A stretch of DNA of 64,000 bases from Rhodophyticola porphyridii (GCF_003688285.1 NZ_RCNT01000006.1:1-64000); one strand, 5' to 3'. Counted from the stretch's first letter, positions 34,893 to 45,973 are shown. Notes: a model not told the origin generated them from the letters alone. Program-made: numbers and translations.

Positions 34893-35960
34893 ATGGCATT
34901 GCCGGTGAAACAGCAGATGATCTATTGGGGCATCGCGTTGGCGATGTTCTTCGTCATCCTGTGGGCGCTTGGAGATGTTATCCTGCCATTTCTGGTCGGA
35001 GGTGCTATTGCCTATTTCCTCGATCCCGTGGCCGACTGGCTGGAGCGGAAGGGGTTCACGCGGATCTGGGCGACGGTTCTGATTTCGCTGGTCGCGATCC
35101 TCGTGGTCGTGGTGGCCGCCCTCATCGTGATCCCGCTTCTGGTCAGCCAGTTGACCGGGCTGATCGCGGCGGCGCCGGAACTGTTCGAACGGCTGCGCGA
35201 CTTCCTGACCACGCGGTTTCCGCAGTTGATGGATGAAAACTCACCGCTCCGCGACTCTCTGGCGGCGATCAGCGAGACGCTTCAGTCCCGCGGCGGGGAA
35301 CTGGTGAACGGATTGCTCAGTTCAGCCATGTCGGTGCTGAACTTCATCGTCTTCATCGTCGTCGTACCCGTGGTCTCGTTCTATCTGCTGTGGGATTGGG
35401 ACCGGATGGTGGCGCGCGTCGACGACCTGTTGCCCCGCGATCACCGCCCGGTAATCCGTCGTCTGGCCAAGGAGATCGACCGGACATTGGCCAGCTTCGT
35501 GCGGGGGCAGGGGACCGTATGCCTTATCCTCGGCACATTCTACGCGGTGTCGCTCATGCTCGTCGGACTGCAATTCGGCGTTGTGGTGGGATTCGTCGCC
35601 GGGCTGATCTCCTTCATCCCGTATGTGGGGGCGCTCTTCGGCGGGGCCCTGGCGCTCGGTCTGGCGCTGTTCCAGTTCTGGGGCGAATGGTGGTGGATTC
35701 TGGCTGTCGCCGCGATCTTTCAGGTCGGTCAGCTTGTCGAAGGCAACATCCTGACACCGAACCTTGTCGGCGGCTCGGTCGGGCTGCATCCGGTCTGGCT
35801 TATCTTCGCGCTGTCCGCCTTTGGCTCCGTATTCGGCTTTGTGGGGCTTCTGGTGGCGGTTCCGGTGGCCGCAGCGATCGGGGTGTTGATCCGTTTCGGG
35901 GTGGAACAGTACAAGCAGAGCCTGCTCTACCGTGGTCTGGATAATCCCGGAGACGAGTGA
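34893..35960 (+). CDS. AI-2E family transporter
   Basis: A 355-residue inner-membrane protein of the AI-2E (PerM/YdgG) family, with about eight hydrophobic segments, the GGAIAYFLDPVADWLERKG start, a long soluble region (about 85-150), and GLISFIPYVGALFGG plus VGGSVGLHPVWLIFALSAFG at the end. Members export AI-2 or small molecules, or act as Na+/H+ antiporters; the role here is unknown. The ATG at 34893 is preferred; a GTG nine bases upstream is possible. First gene of an operon with hdaA, ppk and ppx (gaps of 3, 11 and 3 bases). Confidence 0.88.
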   Translation: MALPVKQQMIYWGIALAMFFVILWALGDVILPFLVGGAIAYFLDPVADWLERKGFTRIWATVLISLVAILVVVVAALIVIPLLVSQLTGLIAAAPELFERLRDFLTTRFPQLMDENSPLRDSLAAISETLQSRGGELVNGLLSSAMSVLNFIVFIVVVPVVSFYLLWDWDRMVARVDDLLPRDHRPVIRRLAKEIDRTLASFVRGQGTVCLILGTFYAVSLMLVGLQFGVVVGFVAGLISFIPYVGALFGGALALGLALFQFWGEWWWILAVAAIFQVGQLVEGNILTPNLVGGSVGLHPVWLIFALSAFGSVFGFVGLLVAVPVAAAIGVLIRFGVEQYKQSLLYRGLDNPGDE

Positions 35961-35963
35961 CCC

Positions 35964-36641
35964 ATGGCCGAGCAGCTGGTTTTCGACCTCCCGCCTCGCG
36001 CGGCGATGGGTCGGGAGGATTTCTTTGTTTCCCCGGGCAATGCCGCGGCGGTGGCGGGCATCGATGGCTGGCAGGGCTGGCCCTTCGGCAAGATGTTGCT
36101 GGTCGGGCCGGAGGGTGCGGGCAAGACCCATCTTGTCCATGTCTGGGCCGATATCGTCGGCGCGCGGGTGATCAAGGCCCGCGATCTGACCGATGCCGCC
36201 GGGGAGACGCTGGCCCGGGCCCCAGGGGTCGCGGTGGAGGATGTGGACGAGATTGCCGGACGAGGCGATGTGGAAACCGCGCTTTTCCACCTCCACAATG
36301 CCCTGGCGCAGCGCGGTGCGCCGCTTTTGCTGACCGCACGCGCCGCGCCCGAGAGATGGGGGCTGGACCTGCCCGATCTGGACAGCCGGATGCGTCAGGC
36401 CGGGGTTCTGCGCCTTGCCCCGCCCGATGACGCGCTGCTCGCGGCGGTGATGATGAAGCTGGCGCTGGACCGGGAGATGCCGCTGAAACCGCGTATTCTG
36501 AGCTATGCCCTGACGCGGATCGAACGCTCTTTCGCGGCGGCGCAGGCCTTCATCACGGCGCTGGATGCCATGGCTTTGGCGGCAAAACGCCCGCCCACGC
36601 GAAAGATGGCCAAGGCTATCCTTGCGGAAGACAAGGATTAA
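35964..36641 (+). CDS. hdaA: DnaA-regulatory AAA+ protein HdaA
   Basis: A 225-residue DnaA-related protein. The N-terminal EQLVFDL matches the sliding-clamp-binding motif used by Hda to engage the beta clamp; the P-loop is [10 protein letters not shown] (about residues 48-57); the rest has the AAA+ lid region. With the clamp it stimulates ATP hydrolysis by DnaA and so prevents re-initiation, as shown for Caulobacter HdaA. It starts 3 bases after the AI-2E gene and is followed by ppk. The helix-turn-helix of DnaA itself is missing, as expected. Confidence 0.9.
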   Translation: MAEQLVFDLPPRAAMGREDFFVSPGNAAAVAGIDGWQGWPFGKMLLVGPEGAGKTHLVHVWADIVGARVIKARDLTDAAGETLARAPGVAVEDVDEIAGRGDVETALFHLHNALAQRGAPLLLTARAAPERWGLDLPDLDSRMRQAGVLRLAPPDDALLAAVMMKLALDREMPLKPRILSYALTRIERSFAAAQAFITALDAMALAAKRPPTRKMAKAILAEDKD

Positions 36642-36652
36642 ATGTCACGCTC

Positions 36653-38857
36653 ATGTCACATACCGGACCTAACGCCGAGCCCATGACAAACGCAGATTTT
36701 CTGACCGCTCCTATCCCTGCCCCCGTTTCGCTTCCCGAGGCGCAAACCAAGGGGCCGCAACGTTTTTTCAATCGTGAGCTGAGCTGGCTGGCGTTCAACT
36801 GGCGGGTGCTGGAAGAGGCCGGCAATACGCGCGTCCCGCTGTTGGAGCGTGTGCGGTTCGTGTCGATTTCGGCCGGCAACCTGGATGAATTCTACACGGT
36901 GCGCGTGGCTGGCCTGAGGGAACTGGCGCTGGAAGGCAACGCGATGCCATCCGATGACGGCCGCAGCCCGACCGAGCAACTGGCGCTGATCAACGAGGAT
37001 GCCCGCGCGCTGATGCAGAGCCAGCAGAAAGCCTGGGTCGCTCTGCGCAAGGAGCTCGAAGGGGAGGGGATCAGGGTCATCACCCGCTCCGCGCTGTCCG
37101 CGGCGGACCGGAAACATCTCGAAACGGTGTTCCTGACCCAGGTCTTTCCGGTGTTGTCGCCGTTGGCCATCGACCCGGCCCACCCGTTTCCGTTCATCCC
37201 GAACGAGGGCTTCTCGCTAGCCTTGCAGATGAAACGCGAACGCGACGGGCGCTCCTTGCAGGCGCTGCTGCCGATCCCCGGTCAGATCGACCGTTTTGTC
37301 CGGCTGCCCGCGCCCCCGGGCGAGGCCCGGTTCCTTCCGATGGAGGAGTTGCTGCTGCTGCATGTGGGCGCGCTTTTCCCCGGCTACAAACTGACGGGCT
37401 CGTGTAACTTCCGGGTCCTGCGGGACAGCGATCTGGAGGTGGAGGAAGAAGCCGAAGACCTTGTGCGCGAGTTCGAAACCGCGCTGAAACGGCGCCGCCG
37501 GGGAGAGGTCGTTCGCCTGCAGATCTCTCACGGGGCGCCCGCCGATCTGCATGACGAGATCACCGAAAACCTGCATGTGCGCGGGGACGAGGTGGTGGAG
37601 GTGAAGGGCATGATCGGCCTGATCGGTCTGAAAGAGCTGGTCATCGACGACCGGCCCGATCTTCTGTGGCCCAGCTTCATGCCCCGGGTGCCCGAACGGG
37701 TGCAGGATCACGAGGGCGACATGTTCGCAGCGATCCGGCAGAAGGACATGCTGCTGCACCATCCCTACGAGACGTTCGACATGGTGATCCGGTTTCTGGC
37801 GCAGGCCGCGCGGGATCCCAATGTGGTCGCGATCAAGCAGACGCTCTATCGAACGTCGAACGAAAGCCCGATCGTGGATGCGCTCTGCGAGGCAGCGGAA
37901 AACGGCAAATCGGTCACCGCACTGGTGGAATTGAAGGCGCGGTTCGACGAGGCGGCGAATATCCGCCAATCCCGCAAGCTGGAGCGGGCGGGTGCGCATG
38001 TGGTCTATGGCTTCATCAACTACAAGACCCATGCCAAGATCTCGACCGTGGTCCGGCGCGAAGGCGACAGGCTGGTCACCTACACCCATTACGGGACCGG
38101 CAACTATCACCCGATCACGGCGCGGATCTACACCGATCTCAGCCTTTTCACCTGCGACGATGCCCTTGGCCGCGACGCCACGAAGGTCTTCAACTATATC
38201 GGTGGATATGCAGAGCCCGAGGGTCTGGAGAACCTTGCCATCTCGCCGATCAGCCTGAAATCCACCATCCTGGAAAACCTCCGCGCCGAGGCGGAGCATG
38301 CGAAGGCGGGCCGATCCGCGATGGTCTGGGCCAAGATGAACAGCCTGATCGATGCCGATGTGATCGACGCGCTCTACGACGCGAGCCAGGCCGGCGTGAA
38401 GATCGATCTGGTGATCCGCGGGATCTGCGGATTACGCCCCGGGGTGAAGGGCTTGAGCGAGAATATCCGCGTGAAATCGATTGTCGGGCGGTTTCTGGAG
38501 CATTCGCGTATCGTATGTTTCGGCAACGGTTTTGGCCTGCCCTCGAAAAAGGCGAAAGTCTATATCAGTTCGGCGGACTGGATGGGCCGCAATCTCAATC
38601 GGCGGGTCGAAACGCTGGTGGAATGCAAGAACGCCACCGTGAAGGCGCAGATCGTCAGCCAGATCATGGCGGCGAACCTTGCCGACGTGGCGCAAAGCTG
38701 GGTGCTGTGTGCCGATGGCAGCTTCCAGCGGCCCGATCTCTCGTCGATCGAGAATCCGTTTTCCTGCCACCGGTTTTTCATGGAAAACCCCTCGCTGTCC
38801 GGTCGGGGCTCCGCCGGAGCCAAGGATGTGCCTGAACTGACGCATTCCAACGATTGA
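36653..38857 (+). CDS. ppk: polyphosphate kinase 1
   Basis: A 734-residue enzyme that makes polyphosphate from ATP. The N domain starts [18 protein letters not shown], the C-terminal domains include [33 protein letters not shown] and the catalytic His in [19 protein letters not shown]-like sequence (His486), with [12 protein letters not shown] near the end. Length is within the family range (680-740). It ends 3 bases before ppx, so synthesis and hydrolysis of polyphosphate are encoded together. Expression is coupled to hdaA upstream. Confidence 0.96.
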   Translation: MSHTGPNAEPMTNADFLTAPIPAPVSLPEAQTKGPQRFFNRELSWLAFNWRVLEEAGNTRVPLLERVRFVSISAGNLDEFYTVRVAGLRELALEGNAMPSDDGRSPTEQLALINEDARALMQSQQKAWVALRKELEGEGIRVITRSALSAADRKHLETVFLTQVFPVLSPLAIDPAHPFPFIPNEGFSLALQMKRERDGRSLQALLPIPGQIDRFVRLPAPPGEARFLPMEELLLLHVGALFPGYKLTGSCNFRVLRDSDLEVEEEAEDLVREFETALKRRRRGEVVRLQISHGAPADLHDEITENLHVRGDEVVEVKGMIGLIGLKELVIDDRPDLLWPSFMPRVPERVQDHEGDMFAAIRQKDMLLHHPYETFDMVIRFLAQAARDPNVVAIKQTLYRTSNESPIVDALCEAAENGKSVTALVELKARFDEAANIRQSRKLERAGAHVVYGFINYKTHAKISTVVRREGDRLVTYTHYGTGNYHPITARIYTDLSLFTCDDALGRDATKVFNYIGGYAEPEGLENLAISPISLKSTILENLRAEAEHAKAGRSAMVWAKMNSLIDADVIDALYDASQAGVKIDLVIRGICGLRPGVKGLSENIRVKSIVGRFLEHSRIVCFGNGFGLPSKKAKVYISSADWMGRNLNRRVETLVECKNATVKAQIVSQIMAANLADVAQSWVLCADGSFQRPDLSSIENPFSCHRFFMENPSLSGRGSAGAKDVPELTHSND

Positions 38858-38860
38858 CGC

Positions 38861-40468
38861 ATGGCGCACGGCCATGCCATGCCTGTGGATATGACGGGGG
38901 ATGCAACGCCAGTGCTGGATCGCGACACAGCCGAGCCACATCCTGATTGGGGGCCGTTCGGCGCGCCATTGTTCGATGGCCCACAAGCACGTGCACTCAG
39001 CCGGGTCGGAGTAATCGATATCGGGTCGAACTCGGTTCGTCTGGTGGTGTTCGACGGGGCCGCGCGCTCCCCTGCCTATTTCTTCAACGAAAAGATCCTC
39101 TGCGGGCTTGGCGCCGGATTTGCCGAGACCGGCCGGCTTAACCCCGATGGCCGTGCCCGCGCGCTGATCGCGTTGAAGCGATTTGCGGCATTGGCCTTGG
39201 GAATGGATGTCTCGCCCCTTTTGACAGTTGCGACCGCAGCGGTGCGCGATGCCGAGGATGGCGGCGAGTTCCGCGCCCAGGTAGAGGCAGAAACCGGGCT
39301 GCACATGATCGTCGTCGATGGCGAGGAGGAAGCGCGGCTTTCGGCGCAGGGTGTGCTGCTCGGCTGGCCGGGGGCGCAGGGGCTGATCTGCGATATCGGT
39401 GGCTCGTCGATGGAACTGGCCAAGCTTGAAGGCGAAGGCAGGGTCGGGCGGTGCGAAACCTCCGATCTGGGCCCGCTGAAACTGATGGGCATCAAGGGCG
39501 GCAAGAAGGCCGTACGCGCCCATATCAAGGACCGAATCGGGCAGTTGGCCTCCGATTTCGGAGACCGGCCCGAGCGGTTGTTTCTGGTCGGCGGATCGTG
39601 GCGGGCAATTGCGCGGATCGACATGGAACGGCGCGGCTATCCGCTGAAGGTGCTGCATGAATACCGGATGACGCCGCGCGCGATCATGGAAACGATCAAG
39701 TATATCGAGCAGACCGATACCGACACCCTGCGCGCCCAGACCGGAACCAGTGAGGCGCGAATGCGGCTTGTGCCGCTGGCCTCCGAGGTGTTGCGCGTTC
39801 TGGTGCGCAGCTTCAAGCCGCGCGAGGTGGCGATCTCCAGCTACGGGATCCGTGAAGGACTGCTATACGAACAGATGAATGACGAGCTTCGCCGGCGCGA
39901 CCCGCTGATCGAGGCCGCGCGTCACGCCGAGGCGCAGAACGCGCGCCTGCCGGGCTTCGGACGCGCGCTCTACAAGTTCGTCGAACCGCTTTTCGCCAGC
40001 GCCCGACCCGAGCGCAAGCGGCTGGTCCGGGCGGCCTGCCTGCTGCATGACGTCAGTTGGAGAGCACATCCCGACTATCGCGCCGAGGTTTGCTTCGACA
40101 ACGCGACGCGGGCCAATCTGGGCGGGATGACCCATGCGGAACGGGTGTTTCTTGGTCTGGCGCTGCTGCACCGGTACAAATCCAGCCGTTCGGGGACGAA
40201 TTTCAACACCGAGCTTTTGAACCTGCTACCCGAGACGGATGTGATCCAGGCGGAAATCCTTGGCCGGGCGATGCGGTTCGGGGCCATGTTCGCGCTGGAC
40301 AGGCCCACCGATCACGGGCGTCTGAAGCTGTTTCCGAAGAAGAAGCTTCTGAGGCTTCATCTGCTGACCGCTTCGGGCTGCGACCTGTTCGGAGAAGTGG
40401 CCGAGGCGCGGTTTCAGGCGCTGGCGGGCGCGATCGGGGTCGAGGGCGTCGTCATCCGGGATGTCTGA
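38861..40468 (+). CDS. ppx: exopolyphosphatase, Ppx/GppA family
   Basis: A 535-residue protein with an extra N-terminal segment (about 45 residues), then the actin-like ATPase-fold phosphatase domain: GVIDIGSNSVRLVVFDG (about 50-65), VATAAVRDAEDG, and LICDIGGSSMELAKLEG. A C-terminal helical part with GFGRALYKFVEPLF resembles the HD-like domain of Ppx. It should hydrolyse polyphosphate or pppGpp. It lies 3 bases after ppk. Start at 38861; a start further in, near the phosphatase domain, cannot be excluded. Confidence 0.93.
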   Translation: MAHGHAMPVDMTGDATPVLDRDTAEPHPDWGPFGAPLFDGPQARALSRVGVIDIGSNSVRLVVFDGAARSPAYFFNEKILCGLGAGFAETGRLNPDGRARALIALKRFAALALGMDVSPLLTVATAAVRDAEDGGEFRAQVEAETGLHMIVVDGEEEARLSAQGVLLGWPGAQGLICDIGGSSMELAKLEGEGRVGRCETSDLGPLKLMGIKGGKKAVRAHIKDRIGQLASDFGDRPERLFLVGGSWRAIARIDMERRGYPLKVLHEYRMTPRAIMETIKYIEQTDTDTLRAQTGTSEARMRLVPLASEVLRVLVRSFKPREVAISSYGIREGLLYEQMNDELRRRDPLIEAARHAEAQNARLPGFGRALYKFVEPLFASARPERKRLVRAACLLHDVSWRAHPDYRAEVCFDNATRANLGGMTHAERVFLGLALLHRYKSSRSGTNFNTELLNLLPETDVIQAEILGRAMRFGAMFALDRPTDHGRLKLFPKKKLLRLHLLTASGCDLFGEVAEARFQALAGAIGVEGVVIRDV

Positions 40469-40557
40469 GCTTCGCAGCATTGTGCCGCCGTCGTCTCTTG
40501 CCCGCCGAAAGCCAATCGCGTAGGCCGTGTTGGACGTGATCTGATGTGAGAGAGCCA

Positions 40558-41955
40558 ATGCGCCTGAGCCGTTATTTCCTGCCCGTACTGAAGGAAACCC
40601 CCGCCGAGGCGCAGATCGTCAGCCATCGGCTGATGTTGCGCGCGGGCATGATCAAGCAGGCCAGCGCGGGCATCTATTCCTGGCTGCCGCTCGGCTTTCG
40701 CGTGCTGCGCAATATCGAGCGGATCGTGCATGAGGAACAGCAGCGCGCGGGCCATATTCCGATGCTGATGCCGACGCTGCAACCGGCGGATCTGTGGCGC
40801 GAGAGCGGGCGCTACGAGGCTTATGGCGAAGAGTTGCTCCGCGTGCGGGACCGCCATGACCGGGACATGCTTTACGGCCCCACGAACGAGGAGATGATCA
40901 CCGACATCTTCCGCTCCCATGTGAGCAGCTACAAGGATCTGCCGCTGACGCTGTACCACATCCAGTGGAAGTTCCGCGACGAGATCCGCCCGCGTTTCGG
41001 CGTCATGCGCGGACGCGAATTCCTGATGAAGGACGGCTATAATTTCGATGTCTCCAAGGAGGCCGCGCTGCACGCCTATAACCGGCATCTGGTCAGTTAT
41101 CTCAGGACCTATGAGCGGATGGGCTTGCAGGCGATCCCGATGCGGGCCGATGGCGGCCCGATCGGCGGCGATTATACGCATGAATTCCTCGTGCTGGCCG
41201 AAACGGGCGAGTCGGAAGTGTTCTACGATGCCGAGATCACCGATCTGCGCTTCGGGGAGCGGGAGGTCGATTACGACGATGTGGCAGAATGCCAGGCTGT
41301 GCTGGAGGAGTTCACCAGCCGATACGCGCGTACCGACGAGACCCATGACGCGGCGCTGTTCAACCAGATCCCCGAAGCCCGCCGACGGGTGGCGCGCGGG
41401 ATCGAGGTGGGGCAGATCTTCTATTTCGGCACCAAGTATTCCGACGCGATGGGCGCGACCGTGCAGACCGCCGATGGCGGAAAGGTTCCCGTTCACATGG
41501 GCAGTCACGGGATCGGTGTCAGCCGCCTGATGGGTGCGATCATTGAGGCGAGCCATGATGACAAGGGCATCATCTGGCCCGAAGCCGTGACGCCGTTCCA
41601 CTGCGGGATCGTCAACCTGCGGCAGGGCGATGCGGGCACGGATGCCGCCTGTGCGGAGCTTTACACGGCGCTGAAGGCCAAGGGTCTGGATCCGCTTTAT
41701 GATGACCGTGAAGAACGCGCGGGCGCGAAATTCGCGACGATGGACCTGATCGGACTGCCCTGGCGGATCACCGTAGGGCCGCGGGGGCTGGACAAGGGTG
41801 TCGTCGAACTGACCTGCCGCAAAACCGGCGAGAGCGAAGAGATGACCGCCGAGACGGCGGTGTCAAGGGTGGCCAGGATCTACGCGCCGCATCACGCCCA
41901 TGTGGCCCATCACGTGGAGCCGATGGCGCAGCGGAGTTTTCACACCTGGTTGTGA
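40558..41955 (+). CDS. proS: prolyl-tRNA synthetase, short alphaproteobacterial type
   Basis: A 465-residue class II synthetase. It begins [20 protein letters not shown], has motif 2 [21 protein letters not shown], and motif 3 [19 protein letters not shown], with an anticodon-binding domain at the end. The editing insertion domain of the E. coli enzyme is missing, as usual for this group. The last ~18 residues (after ARIYAPHH) look longer than I expect for the family. GGAG is absent, but AGAGAG lies just before the ATG at 40558. Confidence 0.95.
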   Translation: MRLSRYFLPVLKETPAEAQIVSHRLMLRAGMIKQASAGIYSWLPLGFRVLRNIERIVHEEQQRAGHIPMLMPTLQPADLWRESGRYEAYGEELLRVRDRHDRDMLYGPTNEEMITDIFRSHVSSYKDLPLTLYHIQWKFRDEIRPRFGVMRGREFLMKDGYNFDVSKEAALHAYNRHLVSYLRTYERMGLQAIPMRADGGPIGGDYTHEFLVLAETGESEVFYDAEITDLRFGEREVDYDDVAECQAVLEEFTSRYARTDETHDAALFNQIPEARRRVARGIEVGQIFYFGTKYSDAMGATVQTADGGKVPVHMGSHGIGVSRLMGAIIEASHDDKGIIWPEAVTPFHCGIVNLRQGDAGTDAACAELYTALKAKGLDPLYDDREERAGAKFATMDLIGLPWRITVGPRGLDKGVVELTCRKTGESEEMTAETAVSRVARIYAPHHAHVAHHVEPMAQRSFHTWL

Positions 41956-42020
41956 CCCGGTAGTGGCCCTTGCCGGGTTTTCCGCGCGGGGCCATCTGCC
42001 GGGATGCCGGGCCTGCTGGC

Positions 42021-42053
42021 AAAAAACGGGCGGCGCAGATCTTTGCGCCGCCC
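42021..42053 (-). terminator. Rho-independent terminator of the ABC binding-protein gene
   Basis: TGCGCCGCCC and its complement (42028-42037 and 42044-42053) form a 10-base stem with a 6-base loop. Read on the minus strand it is followed by TTTTTT (42026-42021), a classic terminator for the gene ending at 42077. It could also stop proS read-through. Confidence 0.88.
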
Positions 42054-42076
42054 GCCGATTGAGAAGCTGCGATGTC

Positions 42077-43711
42077 TCAGGCCGCAAGGCCCAGATAATG
42101 CAGATGTATCTCGTAGATCGGGTGGGTGTCGCCGCCCACCACCTCCTCGCGGTGGTGGCGATAGACCGAGCGCCAGTAAGGCTGGATGATCACGCCTTCA
42201 TCGCGCAGGATCTGCTGGATACGGGCCATCACCTGGCTGCGGGCATCCGCATCGGCAATGGCCGAGGCTTCGGCCAGAAGCTGGTCGAACTCTGCGTTGT
42301 CGAACCCGGTTTCGTTCCATGGCTCGCCTGACTTGTAGGCCAGCGTCAGGTTCTGGACACCCAGGGGCCGGTGGCCCCAGTCGGTGGAACTGAACGGATA
42401 CTCGGCCCAATCGTTCCAGAACGTGTTGCCGGGATAGATCGTCCGGTTGACGGTAAAGCCCGCATCCCGAAGCTGAGCGGCCAGCGCGTCGGTGGTGGGC
42501 CGCCGCCAGCTGTCGTCAATGGAGATCAGCTCATGCTCGAAATCCAGTTGCCCGGCTTCCTCCATCAGACGGCGGGCTTCCTCGGGGTTGTATTCCGGCG
42601 GGCCGATATCGGCATATTCCGGATGGATCGGGCAGACATGGTGATTTTCGGCGACCGTGCCGCGGCCGTCATACCCAAGCGCCAGCAGCACGTTGTTGTC
42701 GCAAGCCAGCGCCAGGGCACGCCGCACGCGCACATCGTCATAGGGCGCGTTGGTCTGGTTTGTCCGCAAAACCAGCGAGTTGGCCGAGAGCGCCTCGGAT
42801 CTGGTCCAGCCGATGGTATCGAACACATCGACGAAATTGCCCACGGTCTCGTAGAGCATGTCGATCTCGCCGGCCTCGGCGGCGGCCAGATGGGCGGATT
42901 GGTCGGTGCCAAGGTCGATGAACTCGATCCTGTCAAGCGCGGCGCCGTTTTCCGCGTCCCACCATGTGTGATCAGGGTTCTTTTCCAGAACGGCCCCGAC
43001 GCCGACCTCGTAGGAGACCGGCAGATAGGGGCCGGTGCCGACCGGGTTGTCGAGCGGATTGCCGGAAAACCCGTTCTGCACGATGGCCGACGGGTAGTCG
43101 GACATGGTCGGGATGATCGTGATGTCGGGGAAGGCGAGGTTCAGGATCACGGTATGTTCATCTGCGATCTCGATCACGCCATCGGCGATCCGGCCGGTGT
43201 CCTCGTTTATCAAGGCGCCCATGCGCGACGACATCGAGTTGCCTTCCATATCCCGGTTACACCAGCGGCTGATGTTGTAGGCCACGTCTTCGGCGGTGAA
43301 CGGCGTGCCGTCATTCCAGGTGACGCCCCGGCGCAGGTTCAGCGTGTAGCGGGTTGCGTCTTCGTTCACGTCCCAGCTTTCCAGAAGTCGCCCCGAGAAG
43401 ACGCCGTCACGGCTGTATTCCACGAGATATTCAAGCCAGCCGCGGCCGATATTCGCGATCTGCGGCCAGTCGAAGGTGGGTGGATCCTTCATGGCGCGCA
43501 CGTCCTGCTGGATGCGGATCGTGCCGCCTTGGCGGACATGCGCGTCGGCGCGGGCCGGTCGCGCCGATCCGATCAGAGCATAGGCGGCGGGGATGGCGAC
43601 CCCGAGCGCGGTGGCACGGGTCAGGAACTCGCGCCGGTCCATCGTTCCCTCGGCGACTTCCCGGGCGTAGGCCACGGCGGCAGGATGCACGGTCTGTGCG
43701 GTTTTTATCAT
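42077..43711 (-). CDS. peptide/nickel-type ABC transporter substrate-binding protein
   Basis: A 544-residue exported binding protein of family SBP_bac_5. Residues about 24-55 have a twin-arginine-like signal (MDRREFLTRATALGVAIPAA), then RPARADA before the mature domain. The mature part has the RGVTWNDGTPFTAEDVAYN pattern of dipeptide/oligopeptide binding proteins and a YRHHREEV end. The start at 43711 is supported by ATG at a suitable distance from AGGGAG... on the minus strand (43725 region). No permease or ATPase genes are adjacent, so it is an orphan. Substrate unknown. Confidence 0.88.
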   Translation of the reverse strand: MIKTAQTVHPAAVAYAREVAEGTMDRREFLTRATALGVAIPAAYALIGSARPARADAHVRQGGTIRIQQDVRAMKDPPTFDWPQIANIGRGWLEYLVEYSRDGVFSGRLLESWDVNEDATRYTLNLRRGVTWNDGTPFTAEDVAYNISRWCNRDMEGNSMSSRMGALINEDTGRIADGVIEIADEHTVILNLAFPDITIIPTMSDYPSAIVQNGFSGNPLDNPVGTGPYLPVSYEVGVGAVLEKNPDHTWWDAENGAALDRIEFIDLGTDQSAHLAAAEAGEIDMLYETVGNFVDVFDTIGWTRSEALSANSLVLRTNQTNAPYDDVRVRRALALACDNNVLLALGYDGRGTVAENHHVCPIHPEYADIGPPEYNPEEARRLMEEAGQLDFEHELISIDDSWRRPTTDALAAQLRDAGFTVNRTIYPGNTFWNDWAEYPFSSTDWGHRPLGVQNLTLAYKSGEPWNETGFDNAEFDQLLAEASAIADADARSQVMARIQQILRDEGVIIQPYWRSVYRHHREEVVGGDTHPIYEIHLHYLGLAA

Positions 43712-43826
43712 GTCTCTGGATCTCCCGTTGAACTTCTTCGAGCGCGCCCTTGCCCGGATGTAACCCGAGCAGGTCTGGGATTGCGGGCGCAGGCATTGGA
43801 TGGCCCGGCGGACCGGCACCGTTTCA

Positions 43827-43841
43827 TGTCGAAAAACGACA
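43827..43841. promoter_or_regulatory. palindromic possible operator TGTCG-N5-CGACA
   Basis: TGTCGAAAAACGACA is a perfect 5+5 inverted repeat with an A5 spacer, 115 bases upstream of the orphan binding-protein gene and 125 bases upstream of lolC. It could be an operator or a promoter-region hairpin. The rest of 43712-43965 shows no gene. Confidence 0.4.
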
Positions 43842-43965
43842 CAACCGATTAAAAGCGACGCGGCTCTCACGTGCAAGTTGTATTGCAGGCGGCATGAACT
43901 CCGCTTGACCCCTGTCCCCAAAGCACCCAGTTTGCGCCAAAGAATAATGAGCAGGGGGAGCCAGT

Positions 43966-45252
43966 ATGTCTGGCCGCACCAAACCGTTTTCGGGCTTCGA
44001 GTTCATGATCGCCTGGCGCTATCTGCGCGCGCGCCGCGCCGAGGGCGGGGTCAGCGTAATGACATGGATCAGCTTCATCGGCATCGCTCTGGCGGTGATG
44101 GCGCTGATTGCCACGCTCGCGGTCCGCTCCGGGTTCCGATATGAATTCGTCGGCACGATCCTTGGCGCAAATCCGCATATCTCGGTACTGAGCGCCGCCC
44201 GCCTTACCGAAAGCGGGCAGACCGTGCGCAGCCTGCCCGATTATGCCGAACTGGCCGAGCGCCTCTCGACGGTGGAGGGCGTGGTGCATGCCGCCCCGGT
44301 GGTGACGGGCCAGGTGATGGCCTCGGCGCAGGGACGCAATGCTGGTGTCGTGGTCAACGGCATCCATGCCCGCGATCTGGCGCAGGTGCCCCTGATTGCG
44401 GAGCCGGAGCGGTCCTGGGGCGATCTGGCCCGCTTCGATGACGGGATCGCGATCGGCTCGGGCGTGGCGCGCGAACTGGGCGTTACGGTCGGCGACCGCA
44501 TCCGTCTGATCTCTCCGGACGGCGCTCGCACTGCGTTCGGCACCAGCCCCCGCGTATCCGCCTATGAGGTGACCTACATCTTTCAGGTGGGGCGCTACGA
44601 TATCGACGCCACCCGCGTCTACATGCCCTTCGCTGAGGCGCAGATCTATTTCAACCGGGACGGGGTCGCCGACGAGATCGAGGTGATCGTGGAGGATCCC
44701 GATAACGTGAATCGTTATACCCTGCCGATCCTGCAGGCGGCGGGACGCGATGTCGTGCTGTGGACGTGGCAGGACAGTTCGGGCGCCTATCTGCAGGCGC
44801 TCCAGATGGAAGATAACATCATGTTCGTGATCCTTTCGATCCTCGTCCTGATCGCGACGATGAACATCGTTTCGGGCCTGATCATGCTGGTGAAGAACAA
44901 GAGCCACGATATCGGCATCCTGCGGACCGTGGGCTTGAGCGAGGGCTCGATCCTGCGGGTGTTTTTCATCTGCGGCTCCTCCGTCGGGCTGGCGGGCACG
45001 GTTGTGGGCGTGGCGCTCGGCTGCGCCTTCGCCATCTGGATCGATCCGATCTTCTCTTTCGTGAACTGGGTGGCGGGGGGCGGCGTCTGGGATCCGTCCG
45101 TGCGGCTTCTGTCGCAGTTGCCCGCCCGGCTGGAATGGGGCGACGTGGCGTCGGCGGTGACGCTGTCGCTGGGCCTGTCCTTCGTCGTCACCATCTTTCC
45201 GGCGCGTCGGGCGGCCCGGATGAACCCGGTAGAGGCGCTGAGATATGAGTGA
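43966..45252 (+). CDS. lolC: lipoprotein-releasing ABC transporter permease (LolC/LolE family)
   Basis: A 428-residue inner-membrane permease. It has an N-terminal membrane helix ([21 protein letters not shown]), a large periplasmic domain (about 50-275), then three helices in the FtsX-like permease region ([21 protein letters not shown], then ending [15 protein letters not shown]). It releases lipoproteins to LolA with LolD. Only one permease gene is present, so it may work as a homodimer (LolF-like); a second permease elsewhere cannot be excluded. lolD overlaps its end by 8 bases. Confidence 0.94.
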   Translation: MSGRTKPFSGFEFMIAWRYLRARRAEGGVSVMTWISFIGIALAVMALIATLAVRSGFRYEFVGTILGANPHISVLSAARLTESGQTVRSLPDYAELAERLSTVEGVVHAAPVVTGQVMASAQGRNAGVVVNGIHARDLAQVPLIAEPERSWGDLARFDDGIAIGSGVARELGVTVGDRIRLISPDGARTAFGTSPRVSAYEVTYIFQVGRYDIDATRVYMPFAEAQIYFNRDGVADEIEVIVEDPDNVNRYTLPILQAAGRDVVLWTWQDSSGAYLQALQMEDNIMFVILSILVLIATMNIVSGLIMLVKNKSHDIGILRTVGLSEGSILRVFFICGSSVGLAGTVVGVALGCAFAIWIDPIFSFVNWVAGGGVWDPSVRLLSQLPARLEWGDVASAVTLSLGLSFVVTIFPARRAARMNPVEALRYE

Positions 45253-45940
45253 GGCGGTGCTGCGGCTCGACGGGATAGAGAAGGGCTACAATCACGGAAA
45301 GCCGAATGAGATCCGCGTGTTGCGGGGCGCCTCCGTTCTGGTGCACCCGGGCGAGGTGGTGGCGCTGGTGGCGCCTTCGGGGGCCGGAAAATCGACCCTT
45401 CTGCATATTGCGGGGCTTCTCGACACGCCTGATGCGGGCGTGGTGGAGATCGGAGGGGTGGATCTGGGCCGGGCACCGGACCGGGCCCGAACCACGGCGC
45501 GGCGCGCCCAGATCGGGTTCATCTATCAGTTTCATCATCTGCTGCCCGAATTTACTGCGGCGGAGAACATCATCCTGCCGCAACTGGCCCATGGAATATC
45601 GCGCGGCGCGGCGGAGGCTCATGCGCAGGAGTTGCTGGAGAGCGTCGGCGTGGGGCCGCGCTCCGGGCACCGGCCCGCCGCAATGTCCGGAGGAGAGCAA
45701 CAGCGGGTGGCGTTTTGCAGGGCGCTGGCGAACCGGCCCGCGCTGCTTCTAGCGGACGAGCCGACCGGCAATCTGGACCCGGAAACCTCCGAACGGGTGT
45801 TCGGCGCCTTGATGGGGCTTGTGCGGGGCAGGGGGCTTGCCGCGCTTATCGCCACCCACAACATGGAGCTTGCCGCCCGGATGGACCGGGTGTTGCGGCT
45901 CGACAATGGCGTTCTGGTGGATGCGGGCGTGACGACCTGA
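45245..45940 (+). CDS. lolD: lipoprotein-releasing ABC transporter ATP-binding protein
   Basis: A 231-residue ABC ATPase that powers release of lipoproteins from the inner membrane. Walker A is APSGAGKST, the Q-loop follows in [12 protein letters not shown], the signature is [11 protein letters not shown], and Walker [14 protein letters not shown]. It overlaps lolC by 8 bases and is translated with it. Many small lipoproteins in this window are its expected substrates. Confidence 0.95.
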   Translation: MSEAVLRLDGIEKGYNHGKPNEIRVLRGASVLVHPGEVVALVAPSGAGKSTLLHIAGLLDTPDAGVVEIGGVDLGRAPDRARTTARRAQIGFIYQFHHLLPEFTAAENIILPQLAHGISRGAAEAHAQELLESVGVGPRSGHRPAAMSGGEQQRVAFCRALANRPALLLADEPTGNLDPETSERVFGALMGLVRGRGLAALIATHNMELAARMDRVLRLDNGVLVDAGVTT

Positions 45941-45973
45941 GCGTCGGAAAAGGCCAGTGCCGGCCCCGAGGCG

